Below are positions 25,668 through 35,265 of a DNA stretch of 42,707 bases, one piece after another. The stretch is taken from the NCBI GenBank assembly GCA_017521605.1, contig JAFXCD010000078.1, positions 1 to 42,707 of the forward strand. The letters run 5' to 3'. The stretch's first letter is position 1, and each line of letters starts with the position of its first letter. The translations under genes were made by a program, and so were the position numbers. A model generated the notes under the pieces. That model made no database searches. It saw only the letters and a list, made by a program, of their open reading frames with translations, and was not told where the DNA came from. This stretch comes from Lachnospiraceae bacterium (lineage in GTDB: Bacteria > Bacillota > Clostridia > Lachnospirales > Lachnospiraceae).

Positions 25668-26522
25668 ATGTTAGAAATCATAAAAGCGATTATCTATGGT
25701 ATCGTAGAGGGTATTACAGAGTGGTTGCCTATAAGTAGTACCGGACATTTGATTCTGGTGGAACAGCTGATTCCATTCAAGGAAACCAGTGAGGGCTTCT
25801 TTGATATGTTTGATGTGGTGATTCAGCTGGGGGCTATCCTGGCAGTTGTGGTATTGTTCTGGAGCCAGCTGTGGCCCTTTGTATTTTCAAAAGAGAAGCG
25901 TCAGGGTAAAACCGGTATCCTGTCCTATGTAAATATGGACATTATGACTATGTGGTTTAAGATTCTGGTATCCTGTGTGCCCGCAGCGGTAATCGGTATT
26001 TTATTTGATGAGGTGTTTGAAAGATATTTCTACAACTCGGTATGTATCGCCATCGCTTTGATTGTGTTTGGCGTGGCATTTATTGTGATTGAGAACTGGA
26101 ACAAGGGCAGAAATCCTAAAGTAAATTCTATAGCGGAAATTACATATCAGACTGCAGCTTTAATCGGTGTCTTCCAGGTGCTGGCTGCTGTATTCCCGGG
26201 AACCTCCCGTTCCGGTGCTACCATCGTAGGTGCATTGCTGATTGGTGTATCCAGAAAGGTTGCTTCTGAGTATACCTTCTTCTTAGCGATTCCGGTTATG
26301 TTTGGTGCAAGCTTACTGAAGTTAGTTAAGTTTGGTTTTGACTTTACGGGTATGGAGATTGCCTGTTTATTGGTAGGCTGTGTGGTTGCATTTGTGGTAT
26401 CCATCTTCATCCTGAGATTCTTATTAAGCTATATCAAGAAGCATGATTTCAAGGTATTCGGCTGGTACCGTATTGTACTGGGTATTGTGGTATTGGTAGC
26501 GTTTGGATTCTTTTTAAAATAG
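25668..26522 (+). CDS. uppP: Undecaprenyl-diphosphatase
   Basis: Dephosphorylates undecaprenyl pyrophosphate to recycle the lipid carrier for peptidoglycan and other wall polymers; it also gives some bacitracin resistance. Both BacA/UppP signatures are intact: GIVEGITEWLPISSTGHLI near the N-terminus and PGTSRSGATIVGALLIGV in the middle. About eight hydrophobic helices and 284 residues, the usual size. It is followed by a clear terminator. Confidence 0.96.
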   Translation: MLEIIKAIIYGIVEGITEWLPISSTGHLILVEQLIPFKETSEGFFDMFDVVIQLGAILAVVVLFWSQLWPFVFSKEKRQGKTGILSYVNMDIMTMWFKILVSCVPAAVIGILFDEVFERYFYNSVCIAIALIVFGVAFIVIENWNKGRNPKVNSIAEITYQTAALIGVFQVLAAVFPGTSRSGATIVGALLIGVSRKVASEYTFFLAIPVMFGASLLKLVKFGFDFTGMEIACLLVGCVVAFVVSIFILRFLLSYIKKHDFKVFGWYRIVLGIVVLVAFGFFLK

Positions 26523-26540
26523 AATAGATAGACAAAGTTA

Positions 26541-26575
26541 AGTGCCATGGGCTTAAAGCCTATGGCACTGTTTGT
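26541..26575. terminator. Terminator of uppP
   Basis: AGTGCCAT (26541-26548) with ATGGCACT (26562-26569), extended inward by GGGCTT/AAGCC(T), followed by GTTTGTT. The convergent minus-strand gene ends 12 bases further on. Confidence 0.72.
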
Positions 26576-26586
26576 TAAGACATACT

Positions 26587-27036
26587 TTAAACACCCATCC
26601 AGGCATGCCAAGCAGCATTCATTTCCAGTTCCAGACAAACGAATCCTAAGATACTTAATAAGAGCAGGATGATAAATAAAATAGTTTCGCTTTTGGGAAA
26701 CTGTGTTTTCATTAAAAATCGAATATAAAAAATAGTCAATACTATGGAATAGATATTGGATATAAAAAACATCCTTAAGAGTAATATTACAAAACATGGA
26801 ATCATTAGAATGTTATGTATCCATAATAGGAGCCCTTTGTCCTGTAGTGGGTAATACGGTATCCCAATATAATGCATATAGCAGGAGCTGAGCAAAAAGA
26901 GGGTATTAATAATATATAGGTTCCGAATCACGTGCAAATGGTTGTTTGGTGAGTTATCGCTACTCCAGATATAATGTAGATAAACACAATAAGCTATATA
27001 TACAAAAAAAATAATCCCGACAATTATCAATTGCAT
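26587..27036 (-). CDS. Small polytopic membrane protein of unknown function
   Basis: 149 residues with five hydrophobic segments (about 2-22, 37-58, 69-92, 95-109 and 116-138), aromatic-rich and AT-rich in codon use. No family recognised. The start is supported by CGGAGGA eight bases before the ATG. A single gene between uppP and a degraded ORF6N-type gene. The 275 bases upstream (27037-27311) show no feature I can name. Confidence 0.62.
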   Translation of the reverse strand: MQLIIVGIIFFVYIAYCVYLHYIWSSDNSPNNHLHVIRNLYIINTLFLLSSCYMHYIGIPYYPLQDKGLLLWIHNILMIPCFVILLLRMFFISNIYSIVLTIFYIRFLMKTQFPKSETILFIILLLLSILGFVCLELEMNAAWHAWMGV

Positions 27037-27311
27037 AAATTATCCTCCGTAAAAAGTAGTTATTTATTATAATACACTATTATCGCAGAAAAAGTTGCAT
27101 TTTAAGGAAAGCCTTAGTAATTTTTAGAAAATCCTAATATTTTTAACCATCCATTGACTCCCCAACATCCGAATGCTAAAATCAATTCATACCAAGTTCC
27201 TTTCTGTGAGCTTACAAAGAACTTTGCGGCACTCTCAATGCTGTATCTTACAACATATCTTGGCAGTCTCGCTGGGTATACCTGTTTTTATTACAATTCA
27301 AGGAGGATTTC

Positions 27312-27913
27312 ATGGTTAAGGAAGAAAGCAAAAGTGAAAAAATACCATGGAGGCAGCAATTGTTTCGAAAGAAACCATACAACACAAAATATATACTGTC
27401 CGTGGTTATAAGGTAATGTTGGATGTGGATTTGGCAGAAATGATGGATAGCTTCGTGGACAAGGAAGACAATGGCTGGCTTATGTACAATACAAAGTATT
27501 GTGCCGCAGATTTGGCATATTCAGAAATATATGGGCAGGCAAAGAAGACTATATACGTGGTAGATAATTATATCGGCTTACGAACATTGGTGCTTTTGAA
27601 AAATGCACCTGCAGGTGTGGACATAACGCTTTTTAGTGACAATGTAGGAAACAGATTACATAAAGTAGAATACAATGATTTCCTCAGAGAATACCCTGGC
27701 ATTCAACTAAAGATTAAGAAAACAAGAGGAATTTATCATGACAGGTTCATTGTACTTGACTATGGTACCAAGGAGGAAAGAATCTTCTTATGCGGAGCAT
27801 CTTCTAAGGATGCAGGAGCCAGGGTGACCTGTATCGTCGAAGATTTCGGGATAGAAAAATATAAGGGATTGATAGATGAGTTGTTGAAAAATAAGGAATT
27901 GGTACTTGGCTAA
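27312..27913 (+). pseudogene. Remnant of an ORF6N-domain protein with C-terminal PLD-like domain; frameshifted and internally deleted
   Basis: The well-placed start is ATG 27312 behind AAGGAGG. Its frame gives MVKEESKSEK and then leaves the conserved frame at an A6 run (27337-27342); with seven A it would continue into EAAIVSKETIQHKIY and the rest. The long open frame itself begins only at ATG 27347, without a ribosome-binding site. IQHKIYTVRGYKVMLDVDLAE is the beginning of an ORF6N domain (KilA-N-like DNA-binding, common in phages and mobile elements). It then jumps directly to MMDSFVDKEDN and a phospholipase-D-like C-terminal domain with YHDRFIVLD and CGASSKDAGA. Complete relatives have a long middle part here, which appears deleted in frame. 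Probably non-functional in its original role. Confidence 0.62.
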
Positions 27914-27984
27914 AATGCACCAACAGTTTAGCCGCACCAAATCATTCGCGAAATCGCCTTTCTAAAATGCATGGCTAAACTGTT
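27910..27984. repeat. Inverted repeat with internal direct repeats after the ORF6N remnant
   Basis: Perfect 12-bp inverted repeat AACAGTTTAGCC (27922-27933) and GGCTAAACTGTT (27973-27984), plus the direct repeat CTAAAATGCA at 27910-27919 and 27962-27971. The first direct repeat overlaps the stop of the remnant gene. The loop is 39 bases and there is no T-tract, so this is not a simple terminator. Confidence 0.65.
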
Positions 27985-27986
27985 AC

Positions 27987-28015
27987 TTGACAAATTTCAA
28001 CATTTAGAATAAACT
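27987..28015 (+). promoter_or_regulatory. Predicted sigma-A promoter of the Lys/Ala-rich protein gene
   Basis: Consensus TTGACA (27987-27992), a 17-base spacer and TAAACT (28010-28015), immediately after the inverted repeat. Confidence 0.65.
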
Positions 28016-28090
28016 GTACACTGATAAAGGCAACGAGCCTTTGATTGAGGAGATTTATGAACAATTATAAATTGTGAAAGGAGAAACATT

Positions 28091-28519
28091 ATGGCAACCA
28101 AGAAGACATCTACAGATAAGACACCTATTGAGAAGGCAATTGACGCAGCAGTAGTGGAACCCGTTGAAGAAAAGAAGGCACCTGCAAAGAAGGCAGCAGC
28201 TCCTAAGAAGGCTGTAGCAGAGAAGAAGGAAGTAAAGGCTGAAGCAGCTCCTGCAGCTGAGAAGAAGGCACCTGCTAAAAAAGCACCTGCAAAGAAGGCT
28301 CCTGCAGCTAAGAAGGAAATGAAGAGTGAGATCACTGTTCAGTTTGCCGGCAAGTCTTATACCCAGGACGATTTGATGAAGATTGCGAAGGATGTTTGGA
28401 GATTTGACTTAAAGATGAAGACAGCAGATTTAGTAAGCGTAGAGCTTTATGTGAAGCCTGAAGAAAGCATGGTTTACTATGTATTCAACGGCACAGAGTG
28501 TGGTAGCTTCACTATCTAA
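28091..28519 (+). CDS. Lys/Ala/Pro-rich protein with C-terminal DUF6465-type domain
   Basis: 142 residues. The N-terminal ~80 residues are low complexity, with repeated KKAPAKKA-type units resembling the tails of histone H1-like and some HU proteins. The C-terminal ~60 residues (ITVQFAGKSYTQDDLMKIAK through VYYVFNGTECGSF) form a compact domain that I recognise as the DUF6465 type found in Lachnospiraceae and relatives; function unknown. The basic tail suggests nucleic-acid contact, which is inference. It has its own promoter, a strong ribosome-binding site (AAAGGAG) and a terminator, and its codon use suggests high expression. Confidence 0.82.
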   Translation: MATKKTSTDKTPIEKAIDAAVVEPVEEKKAPAKKAAAPKKAVAEKKEVKAEAAPAAEKKAPAKKAPAKKAPAAKKEMKSEITVQFAGKSYTQDDLMKIAKDVWRFDLKMKTADLVSVELYVKPEESMVYYVFNGTECGSFTI

Positions 28520-28550
28520 TAGGAGCAAAACAGATTTATATAGTACATGT

Positions 28551-28590
28551 ATCCCGGTATTGTTTCGGCAGTACCGGGATTTTACTTTTT
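28551..28590 (+). terminator. Terminator of the Lys/Ala-rich protein gene
   Basis: Perfect 9-bp stem ATCCCGGTA (28551-28559) with TACCGGGAT (28572-28580), followed by TTTTACTTTTT. Confidence 0.85.
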
Positions 28591-28624
28591 ATAATTTCTT
28601 TAGAATTATTTTCGCACAAATCTG

Positions 28625-28653
28625 TTGACAATAGAAAGGGTAAGTGATATTTT
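28625..28653 (+). promoter_or_regulatory. Predicted sigma-A promoter of the hrcA-dnaJ operon
   Basis: TTGACA (28625-28630), a 17-base spacer and TATTTT (28648-28653), just upstream of the CIRCE operator. Confidence 0.7.
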
Positions 28654-28667
28654 ATGTTAAGAAGGTA

Positions 28668-28694
28668 TTAGCACTCCATTGAGTCGAGTGCTAA
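28668..28694 (+). promoter_or_regulatory. CIRCE operator (HrcA binding site)
   Basis: Perfect match to the CIRCE consensus: TTAGCACTC (28668-28676), nine bases, GAGTGCTAA (28686-28694). It lies between the promoter and hrcA, so HrcA should repress its own operon until heat stress. Confidence 0.97.
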
Positions 28695-28716
28695 CAAACC
28701 GAAAGGGAGTGAGAGC

Positions 28717-29742
28717 GTGGAATTGGATGAAAGAAAAACGAAAATACTACAGGCTGTAATTCGTAATTATCTGGAAACAGGTGAGCCGGTAGGCAGTCGT
28801 ACCATTTCCAAGTATACGGATTTAAACCTAAGCTCTGCTACCATTCGTAATGAGATGGCTGATTTGGAGGAGTTGGGATACATTTTGCAGCCCCACACCT
28901 CAGCCGGACGGATTCCTTCCGATAAAGGATATCGCTTCTATGTAGATTATATGATGGAGAAAAAGGACAAAGAAGTGATAGAGATGAAGGAGATGCTGGT
29001 GGAGAAGCAGGATAAGATGGAGCTTCTATTAAAACAGGTGGCTAAGGTGCTGGCACAGAATACCCAGTATGCCACCATGATTTCCGCACCGCAGACCAAG
29101 CGAAATAAGCTGAAATTCATACAGCTTTCCAGAGTGGATTATAATCAGTTGCTGGCAGTTATTGTGGTAGAAGGCAATGTGATTAAAAACAATATCCTTC
29201 CGGTACGTCAGGAATTGACTGATGAAACATTACTGAAGCTTAATATTTTACTTAATACGAATTTAAATGGTTTATCTATAGAAGAAATTAATCTGGGAAT
29301 GATAGCTGCGCTGAAGCAACAAGCCGGTATTCACAGTGATATTGTGGGGGAGGTATTGGATGCAGTAGCTGAGGCGATCAAAGCAGATGAAGATTTGGAG
29401 ATTTACACCAGTGGTGCCAACAATATCTTCCGTTATCCGGAGCTGGCAGACCAGCAGAAGGCCAGCCAGTTAATTAATGCCTTTGAGGAAAAGGAAACCT
29501 TGAATGAACTGGTACTGGAAACCTTGTCGGATGAAAACAATACGGGGATTCAGATTTATATCGGTGAGGAGGCGCCCATGCAGGGGATGAAGGACTGCAG
29601 TGTGGTAACCGCCACTTATGAATTGGAAGAGGGTATGAAGGGAACCATTGGTATCATCGGTCCCAAGCGTATGGACTATGATAAGGTAGTAGGTACCTTG
29701 AAGACCTTGAGACAACAGTTAGATGAATTATATAGAAAATAG
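28717..29742 (+). CDS. hrcA: Heat-inducible transcription repressor HrcA
   Basis: Represses class I heat-shock genes by binding CIRCE; its folding depends on GroEL. 341 residues, with the N-terminal winged helix (ERKTKILQAVIRNYLETGEPVG..., with SSATIRNEMADLEELGY) and the HrcA dimerisation/inserted domains to the C-terminus. It uses a GTG start behind AAAGGGAGTG. The perfect CIRCE site 23 bases upstream confirms the call. First gene of the operon hrcA-grpE-dnaK-dnaJ. Confidence 0.97.
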   Translation: MELDERKTKILQAVIRNYLETGEPVGSRTISKYTDLNLSSATIRNEMADLEELGYILQPHTSAGRIPSDKGYRFYVDYMMEKKDKEVIEMKEMLVEKQDKMELLLKQVAKVLAQNTQYATMISAPQTKRNKLKFIQLSRVDYNQLLAVIVVEGNVIKNNILPVRQELTDETLLKLNILLNTNLNGLSIEEINLGMIAALKQQAGIHSDIVGEVLDAVAEAIKADEDLEIYTSGANNIFRYPELADQQKASQLINAFEEKETLNELVLETLSDENNTGIQIYIGEEAPMQGMKDCSVVTATYELEEGMKGTIGIIGPKRMDYDKVVGTLKTLRQQLDELYRK

Positions 29743-29756
29743 AAAGGGATGAAGGA

Positions 29757-30407
29757 ATGGCAGAGCAGGAAAAAGAAATTTTAGAAGAAGAGATTTTGGA
29801 GGAAGCTGCTGAAGAGACAGCAGAAGAAACTGCTGAGGCAGAAGGTACGGAAGAAGAGGTTGCGGAGGAATCCGACTCTGAGGAAGTACCCGAAGGTGAA
29901 GAACCTAAGAGCTGGGCAGAAAAGAGAGCTGCCAAGAAACAAGAAAAGGCAGAGAAGAAAGAAAAGGCTAATGCCGACAAGGAAAGGATTGCAGAGCTGG
30001 AGGATAAGGTAAAACGTCAGCTGGCAGAGTTTGAAAATTTCCGTAATCGTACAGAGAAAGAAAAGCAGACTATGTTTGAAACCGGTGCCAAGAGTGTATT
30101 GGAAAAAGTCTTGCCGATTATCGATAACTTTGAAAGAGGCTTCTCTACTGTAGAAGAATCCGATAAAGAGGATGCTTTTGTACTGGGAATGCAGAAAATT
30201 TACAAGCAGATGATGGATGAGCTGGAGAAAATCGGCGTGAAGCCCATTGAAGCAGTTGGTCAGGAGTTTGATCCTAATCTGCACAATGCGGTAATGCAGG
30301 TAGAAAGTGATGAGTTTGAATCCGGCATTGTAGCTCAGGAATTAATGAAGGGCTATATGTATCGTGACAGTGTATTAAGACATAGCATGGTGGGTGTGGT
30401 TTCATAA
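29757..30407 (+). CDS. grpE: Nucleotide exchange factor GrpE
   Basis: Releases ADP from DnaK. 216 residues: an N-terminal ~70-residue acidic stretch rich in EE, followed by a Lys-rich coiled coil (AEKRAAKKQEK... ADKERIAELEDKVKRQLAEF), then the GrpE core with ENFRNRTEKE and the C-terminal beta domain (VGQEFDPNLHNAV and GYMYRDSVLRHSMVGV). The acidic extension is longer than in E. coli GrpE but common in Clostridia. ATG 29757 follows GAAGGA. Confidence 0.96.
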   Translation: MAEQEKEILEEEILEEAAEETAEETAEAEGTEEEVAEESDSEEVPEGEEPKSWAEKRAAKKQEKAEKKEKANADKERIAELEDKVKRQLAEFENFRNRTEKEKQTMFETGAKSVLEKVLPIIDNFERGFSTVEESDKEDAFVLGMQKIYKQMMDELEKIGVKPIEAVGQEFDPNLHNAVMQVESDEFESGIVAQELMKGYMYRDSVLRHSMVGVVS

Positions 30408-30410
30408 TCA

Positions 30411-30464
30411 TATATGTTAAAAATTCAGGAGCGCAAAGCACGCAGCGATTGAATTTTAGATATA
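30411..30464 (+). other. Stem-loop between grpE and dnaK
   Basis: TAAAAATTCA (30418-30427) pairs with TGAATTTTA (30450-30458) with one bulged A, extended by TATAT/ATATA, around an inner GCG/CGC pair. No T-tract. In an operon mRNA it may be a processing or stability element that sets the dnaK to grpE ratio (inference). Confidence 0.5.
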
Positions 30465-30476
30465 AAGTAGTTTTAA

Positions 30477-32387
<1,911 letters not shown>

Positions 32388-32411
32388 TAAGAAATAGAAA
32401 GGCAGACGATT

Positions 32412-33587
32412 ATGGCAGAACAAAAGCGCGATTACTATGAAGTCCTCGGTGTGGACAAATCCGCAGATGAGGCAGCGATTAAGAAAGCATATCGTAACCT
32501 TGCAAAAAAATATCACCCGGATGCAAATCCGGGTGATGCTACGGCAGAGAAAAAATTTAAAGAAGCATCCGAAGCATACGCAGTATTAAGTGATCCGGAG
32601 AAGAAACGTCAGTATGACCAGTTTGGACATTCTGCATTTGATGGAAGCACCGGAGCCGGTGGAGCATATGATTTCAGTGGTATGGACTTCAGCGAAATGT
32701 TTGGAGATATTTTTGGAGATTTCTTTGGAGGCGGACGCAGAAGCAGTAGTGGTGCCAATGCCGGCCCCATGAAGGGAAAGGATATATATACCAGCATCCG
32801 AATTACTTTTGAAGAAGCAATATTTGGTTGTGAAAAGGAATTGGATCTTGTTATTAAGGAGTCTTGTAAGACTTGTAATGGAAGCGGTGCCAAACCGGGA
32901 ACCAGTCCTGAAACCTGTAGTAAATGCGGTGGAAAGGGTCAGGTAGTATTTAGCCAGCAGTCTTTCTTTGGAACAGTGCGGAATGTACAGACCTGTCCGG
33001 ATTGTCAGGGTACAGGAAAGATTATTAAGGATAAATGTAGCGATTGTCGGGGAACCGGTTATGTTTCTATGAAGAAGCGTTATGCAGTAGATATTCCTCC
33101 AGGAATTGATAATGGACAGCGCAAGCGTATGCCCGGTTTGGGTGAACCCGGTATGAATGGTGGTGGACGCGGTGATGTGCTGGTAGAGGTTATCGTAGGC
33201 AGACATCCTATCTTCCAGAGACAGGATTATAATATTTTCTCTACGGTGCCCATTTCTTTTGCAGTAGCGGCATTGGGTGGTGAGGTAGTGATTGATACTG
33301 TAGACGGCAAAGTAATCTATGATGTAAAAGCCGGTACACAGACCGATACCAAGGTGCGTCTGAAAGGTAAGGGTGTTCCTACTCTTCGTAATAAGGATGT
33401 GCGAGGAGATCATTATGTTACATTAGTCATTCAGACACCGGATAAACTGTCTCATGAAGCAAAAGAATTATTACGTAAGTTTGATGAAGTCAGCGGTGAT
33501 TCTTTAAATGCAGCAAAGAATGTAACCAAGGATGATGATGATAAAAGCGACGGCAAGGAAAAGAAGAAAAAAGGCTTTTGGAAATAA
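32412..33587 (+). CDS. dnaJ: Chaperone protein DnaJ
   Basis: Hsp40 co-chaperone that delivers substrates to DnaK. 391 residues with all domains: J domain with HPD (YHPDANPG), Gly/Phe-rich linker ([12 protein letters not shown]), four CxxCxGxG-type zinc motifs ([32 protein letters not shown]) and the C-terminal substrate-binding part. A Lys/Asp-rich tail ends the protein. Last gene of the heat-shock operon; a strong terminator follows at once. Confidence 0.98.
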   Translation: MAEQKRDYYEVLGVDKSADEAAIKKAYRNLAKKYHPDANPGDATAEKKFKEASEAYAVLSDPEKKRQYDQFGHSAFDGSTGAGGAYDFSGMDFSEMFGDIFGDFFGGGRRSSSGANAGPMKGKDIYTSIRITFEEAIFGCEKELDLVIKESCKTCNGSGAKPGTSPETCSKCGGKGQVVFSQQSFFGTVRNVQTCPDCQGTGKIIKDKCSDCRGTGYVSMKKRYAVDIPPGIDNGQRKRMPGLGEPGMNGGGRGDVLVEVIVGRHPIFQRQDYNIFSTVPISFAVAALGGEVVIDTVDGKVIYDVKAGTQTDTKVRLKGKGVPTLRNKDVRGDHYVTLVIQTPDKLSHEAKELLRKFDEVSGDSLNAAKNVTKDDDDKSDGKEKKKKGFWK

Positions 33588-33590
33588 AGT

Positions 33591-33628
33591 AACGGGTATT
33601 CTGATTGGTTTCAGAATACCCGTTTTAT
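33591..33628. terminator. Terminator of the dnaJ operon, between convergent genes
   Basis: Perfect 14-bp stem AACGGGTATTCTGA (33591-33604) with TCAGAATACCCGTT (33611-33624), followed by TTATTATAC. It lies just beyond the stop of the minus-strand McrB-like gene and could serve both. Confidence 0.9.
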
Positions 33629-35034
33629 TATACTAGCAATTCAAAAATATCAGATTCCGGCTTTAAGTACTTCATGAAGATATCTTCATAAGACTCTGTC
33701 ATATAGCGGTCGCTATACGGGAATACGTCCTGCTTCAAATAGAAGATAACCTTGTTGATGAAGTTTTCTCGTTCTCTTAAGTCTGATACAGATACAAAGA
33801 AAGGTCCTAACTTCTTGTTTTCAGCAATTCGTGCAAGCTGAGGATTATCAGATTTCTTAACTTCCATATTGGTAATATCAATTAATTCGTTAGCCAGAGT
33901 AGCAAAGGTTGCCCAGTCTCTGTTTAATTTATTCTCCAAATATAAATTAGAAACCATAGGTGCTAATGATGTACCCTGGAATAGGGAGGTTAAAGGCTTT
34001 CTGCCTGCAAATGTATCATAAGGGTGACACCATTCAGAAGGAAGCTTATCAAAGTCAATACGTACATAGTCTAAAGCAAAACGCCTCTTAAATGCACTGT
34101 CTAAGATGAAGATGTTTTCATCGGCAGTATTCATGGTTGCCAGAATGTTTAAGTTTGAAGGGAACCAAATCTTACTGTCTACAAAAATAAACTTCAATCC
34201 GGGGTCTCTGGACAGATAAGAGGAAATCAGATGATTCTGTACGGGATATCTGGATTTTCCCTGTTCACTTCTGTCTAACAATTGGAACAGGTCTCCGAAA
34301 ATAGCAGGAGCGTTACCACGGTTGATTTCTTCAATTACCAAATAATATTTTTCGGTAGGGTTGGAGAAAGCATCCTTCAAAATAGAGGTTAAAGGACCGG
34401 GAACAAACATATATTCCACTGGCTTGTCCTGGGATAAATAGGGCTTTACATCACCAACCAGTTCTTCATAAGAATAAGTAGGATGGAAAATCAGACGACG
34501 GCAATGCTCATCGTAAGCCTCTTTGTCAGGGTATTCAGTTTCTATTAATTTACTAACAGAATAAGATTTACCGGTACCAGGAGCACCATAATAAATCTTC
34601 TGAATAGGAGTCATGACAACTTCTTCGTAATGATACTTCAATCCACGATCTTCTTCATATCTTGCATCTTCACCGTTTTCTGTTATGTAAAAAGCAGCAG
34701 AAATGTTGGGAGCAGTAGAATGTACGCCATACTTCAAAAGATGCTGGTAGAGCTTTAAGGCAGTAATGAAAGTTCCGTTGCCGGACTCTTCATTTACTGT
34801 TTCAAAATTATCTGCATATATAATTTTTTCCAGAATCTTCTCATATTCTTCACTACTTGTAATACTAAATAAATTGTTTGCCACATAAGGAGTAATCTTC
34901 ATGCATGCAGTTCTTAATGCATGAGAATAAGCAATGATGGCATTATCAGAATATCTACGCACGCCTTCGCGGGTAGCTTGACGGCGTAACCACTCACGGA
35001 ACCGCTGTTCATTATCAGAAATATAATTACTCAT
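33628..35034 (-). CDS. McrB-like AAA+ ATPase/GTPase, orphan (no McrC)
   Basis: 468 residues. The C-terminal part is an AAA+ domain of the McrB branch: Walker A GAPGTGKS (150-157), the characteristic EEINRGN (235-241), sensor motif LATMNTADENI (298-308) and arginine-finger region FKRRFALDYV (315-324). McrB is the GTP-driven motor of the McrBC methylation-dependent restriction enzyme, but no McrC nuclease gene is next to it and the N-terminal ~130 residues (RRYSDNAIIAYSHAL...) are not the methylcytosine-binding domain of E. coli McrB; they loosely resemble a recombinase core-binding helical fold. Role unknown: possibly solo defence, possibly a regulatory ATPase. Its own promoter and AAAGGAAG site support expression. 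Confidence 0.86.
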   Translation of the reverse strand: MSNYISDNEQRFREWLRRQATREGVRRYSDNAIIAYSHALRTACMKITPYVANNLFSITSSEEYEKILEKIIYADNFETVNEESGNGTFITALKLYQHLLKYGVHSTAPNISAAFYITENGEDARYEEDRGLKYHYEEVVMTPIQKIYYGAPGTGKSYSVSKLIETEYPDKEAYDEHCRRLIFHPTYSYEELVGDVKPYLSQDKPVEYMFVPGPLTSILKDAFSNPTEKYYLVIEEINRGNAPAIFGDLFQLLDRSEQGKSRYPVQNHLISSYLSRDPGLKFIFVDSKIWFPSNLNILATMNTADENIFILDSAFKRRFALDYVRIDFDKLPSEWCHPYDTFAGRKPLTSLFQGTSLAPMVSNLYLENKLNRDWATFATLANELIDITNMEVKKSDNPQLARIAENKKLGPFFVSVSDLRERENFINKVIFYLKQDVFPYSDRYMTESYEDIFMKYLKPESDIFELLV

Positions 35035-35068
35035 AATACGTTCTTCCTTTCATAAAATTACTACTTCT

Positions 35069-35097
35069 AGTATGCATGAAAAGATAGGAGTATGCAA
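35069..35097 (-). promoter_or_regulatory. Predicted sigma-A promoter of the McrB-like gene
   Basis: On the minus strand TTGCAT (35097-35092), a 17-base spacer and CATACT (35074-35069), 35 bases before the start codon. Confidence 0.5.
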
Positions 35098-35179
35098 GTG
35101 TTTTGTTAAGAAATTACAAATAAATATAAAAAAATGACTTAATTTCTATCATGACAGAGGATGCTTTTCTAAGAAATGT

Positions 35180-35208
35180 TTGACACAGGATTCTGTGCAG
35201 AGTACAAT
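35180..35208 (+). promoter_or_regulatory. Strong predicted sigma-A promoter of prmA
   Basis: TTGACA (35180-35185), a 17-base spacer and TACAAT (35203-35208). The spacer overlaps a small inverted repeat CACAG-GATT-CTGTG (35184-35197) that could be an operator; no regulator is known for it. Confidence 0.75.
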
Positions 35209-35265
35209 TAAATTATCTATGCGCTTATATTAAAGCGGTTTGAGCAGAAAAAGGAGAGCATTCAG

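Noticed and set aside
27154-27411. 85-codon open frame upstream of the ORF6N remnant
   Set aside because: No ribosome-binding site, it overlaps the remnant gene in another frame, and no family is recognised.
28100-28320. Tandem DNA repeat in the Lys/Ala-rich gene
   Set aside because: The repetition (units encoding KKAPAKKA) is explained by the low-complexity protein sequence and sits in a well-supported gene.
17500-28520. Prophage or integrative element covering the accessory stretch
   Set aside because: No integrase, transposase, structural phage gene, relaxase or attachment-site pair is visible; core genes (cyclophilin, uppP) are interspersed.
32586-33413. 275-codon open frame on the minus strand
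   Set aside because: Antisense to dnaJ over nearly its whole length; the composition follows from the dnaJ codons and there is no start signal.
33628-35034. Complete McrBC restriction system
   Set aside because: Only the McrB-like motor is present; neither flank holds a McrC nuclease gene (dnaJ on one side, prmA on the other).
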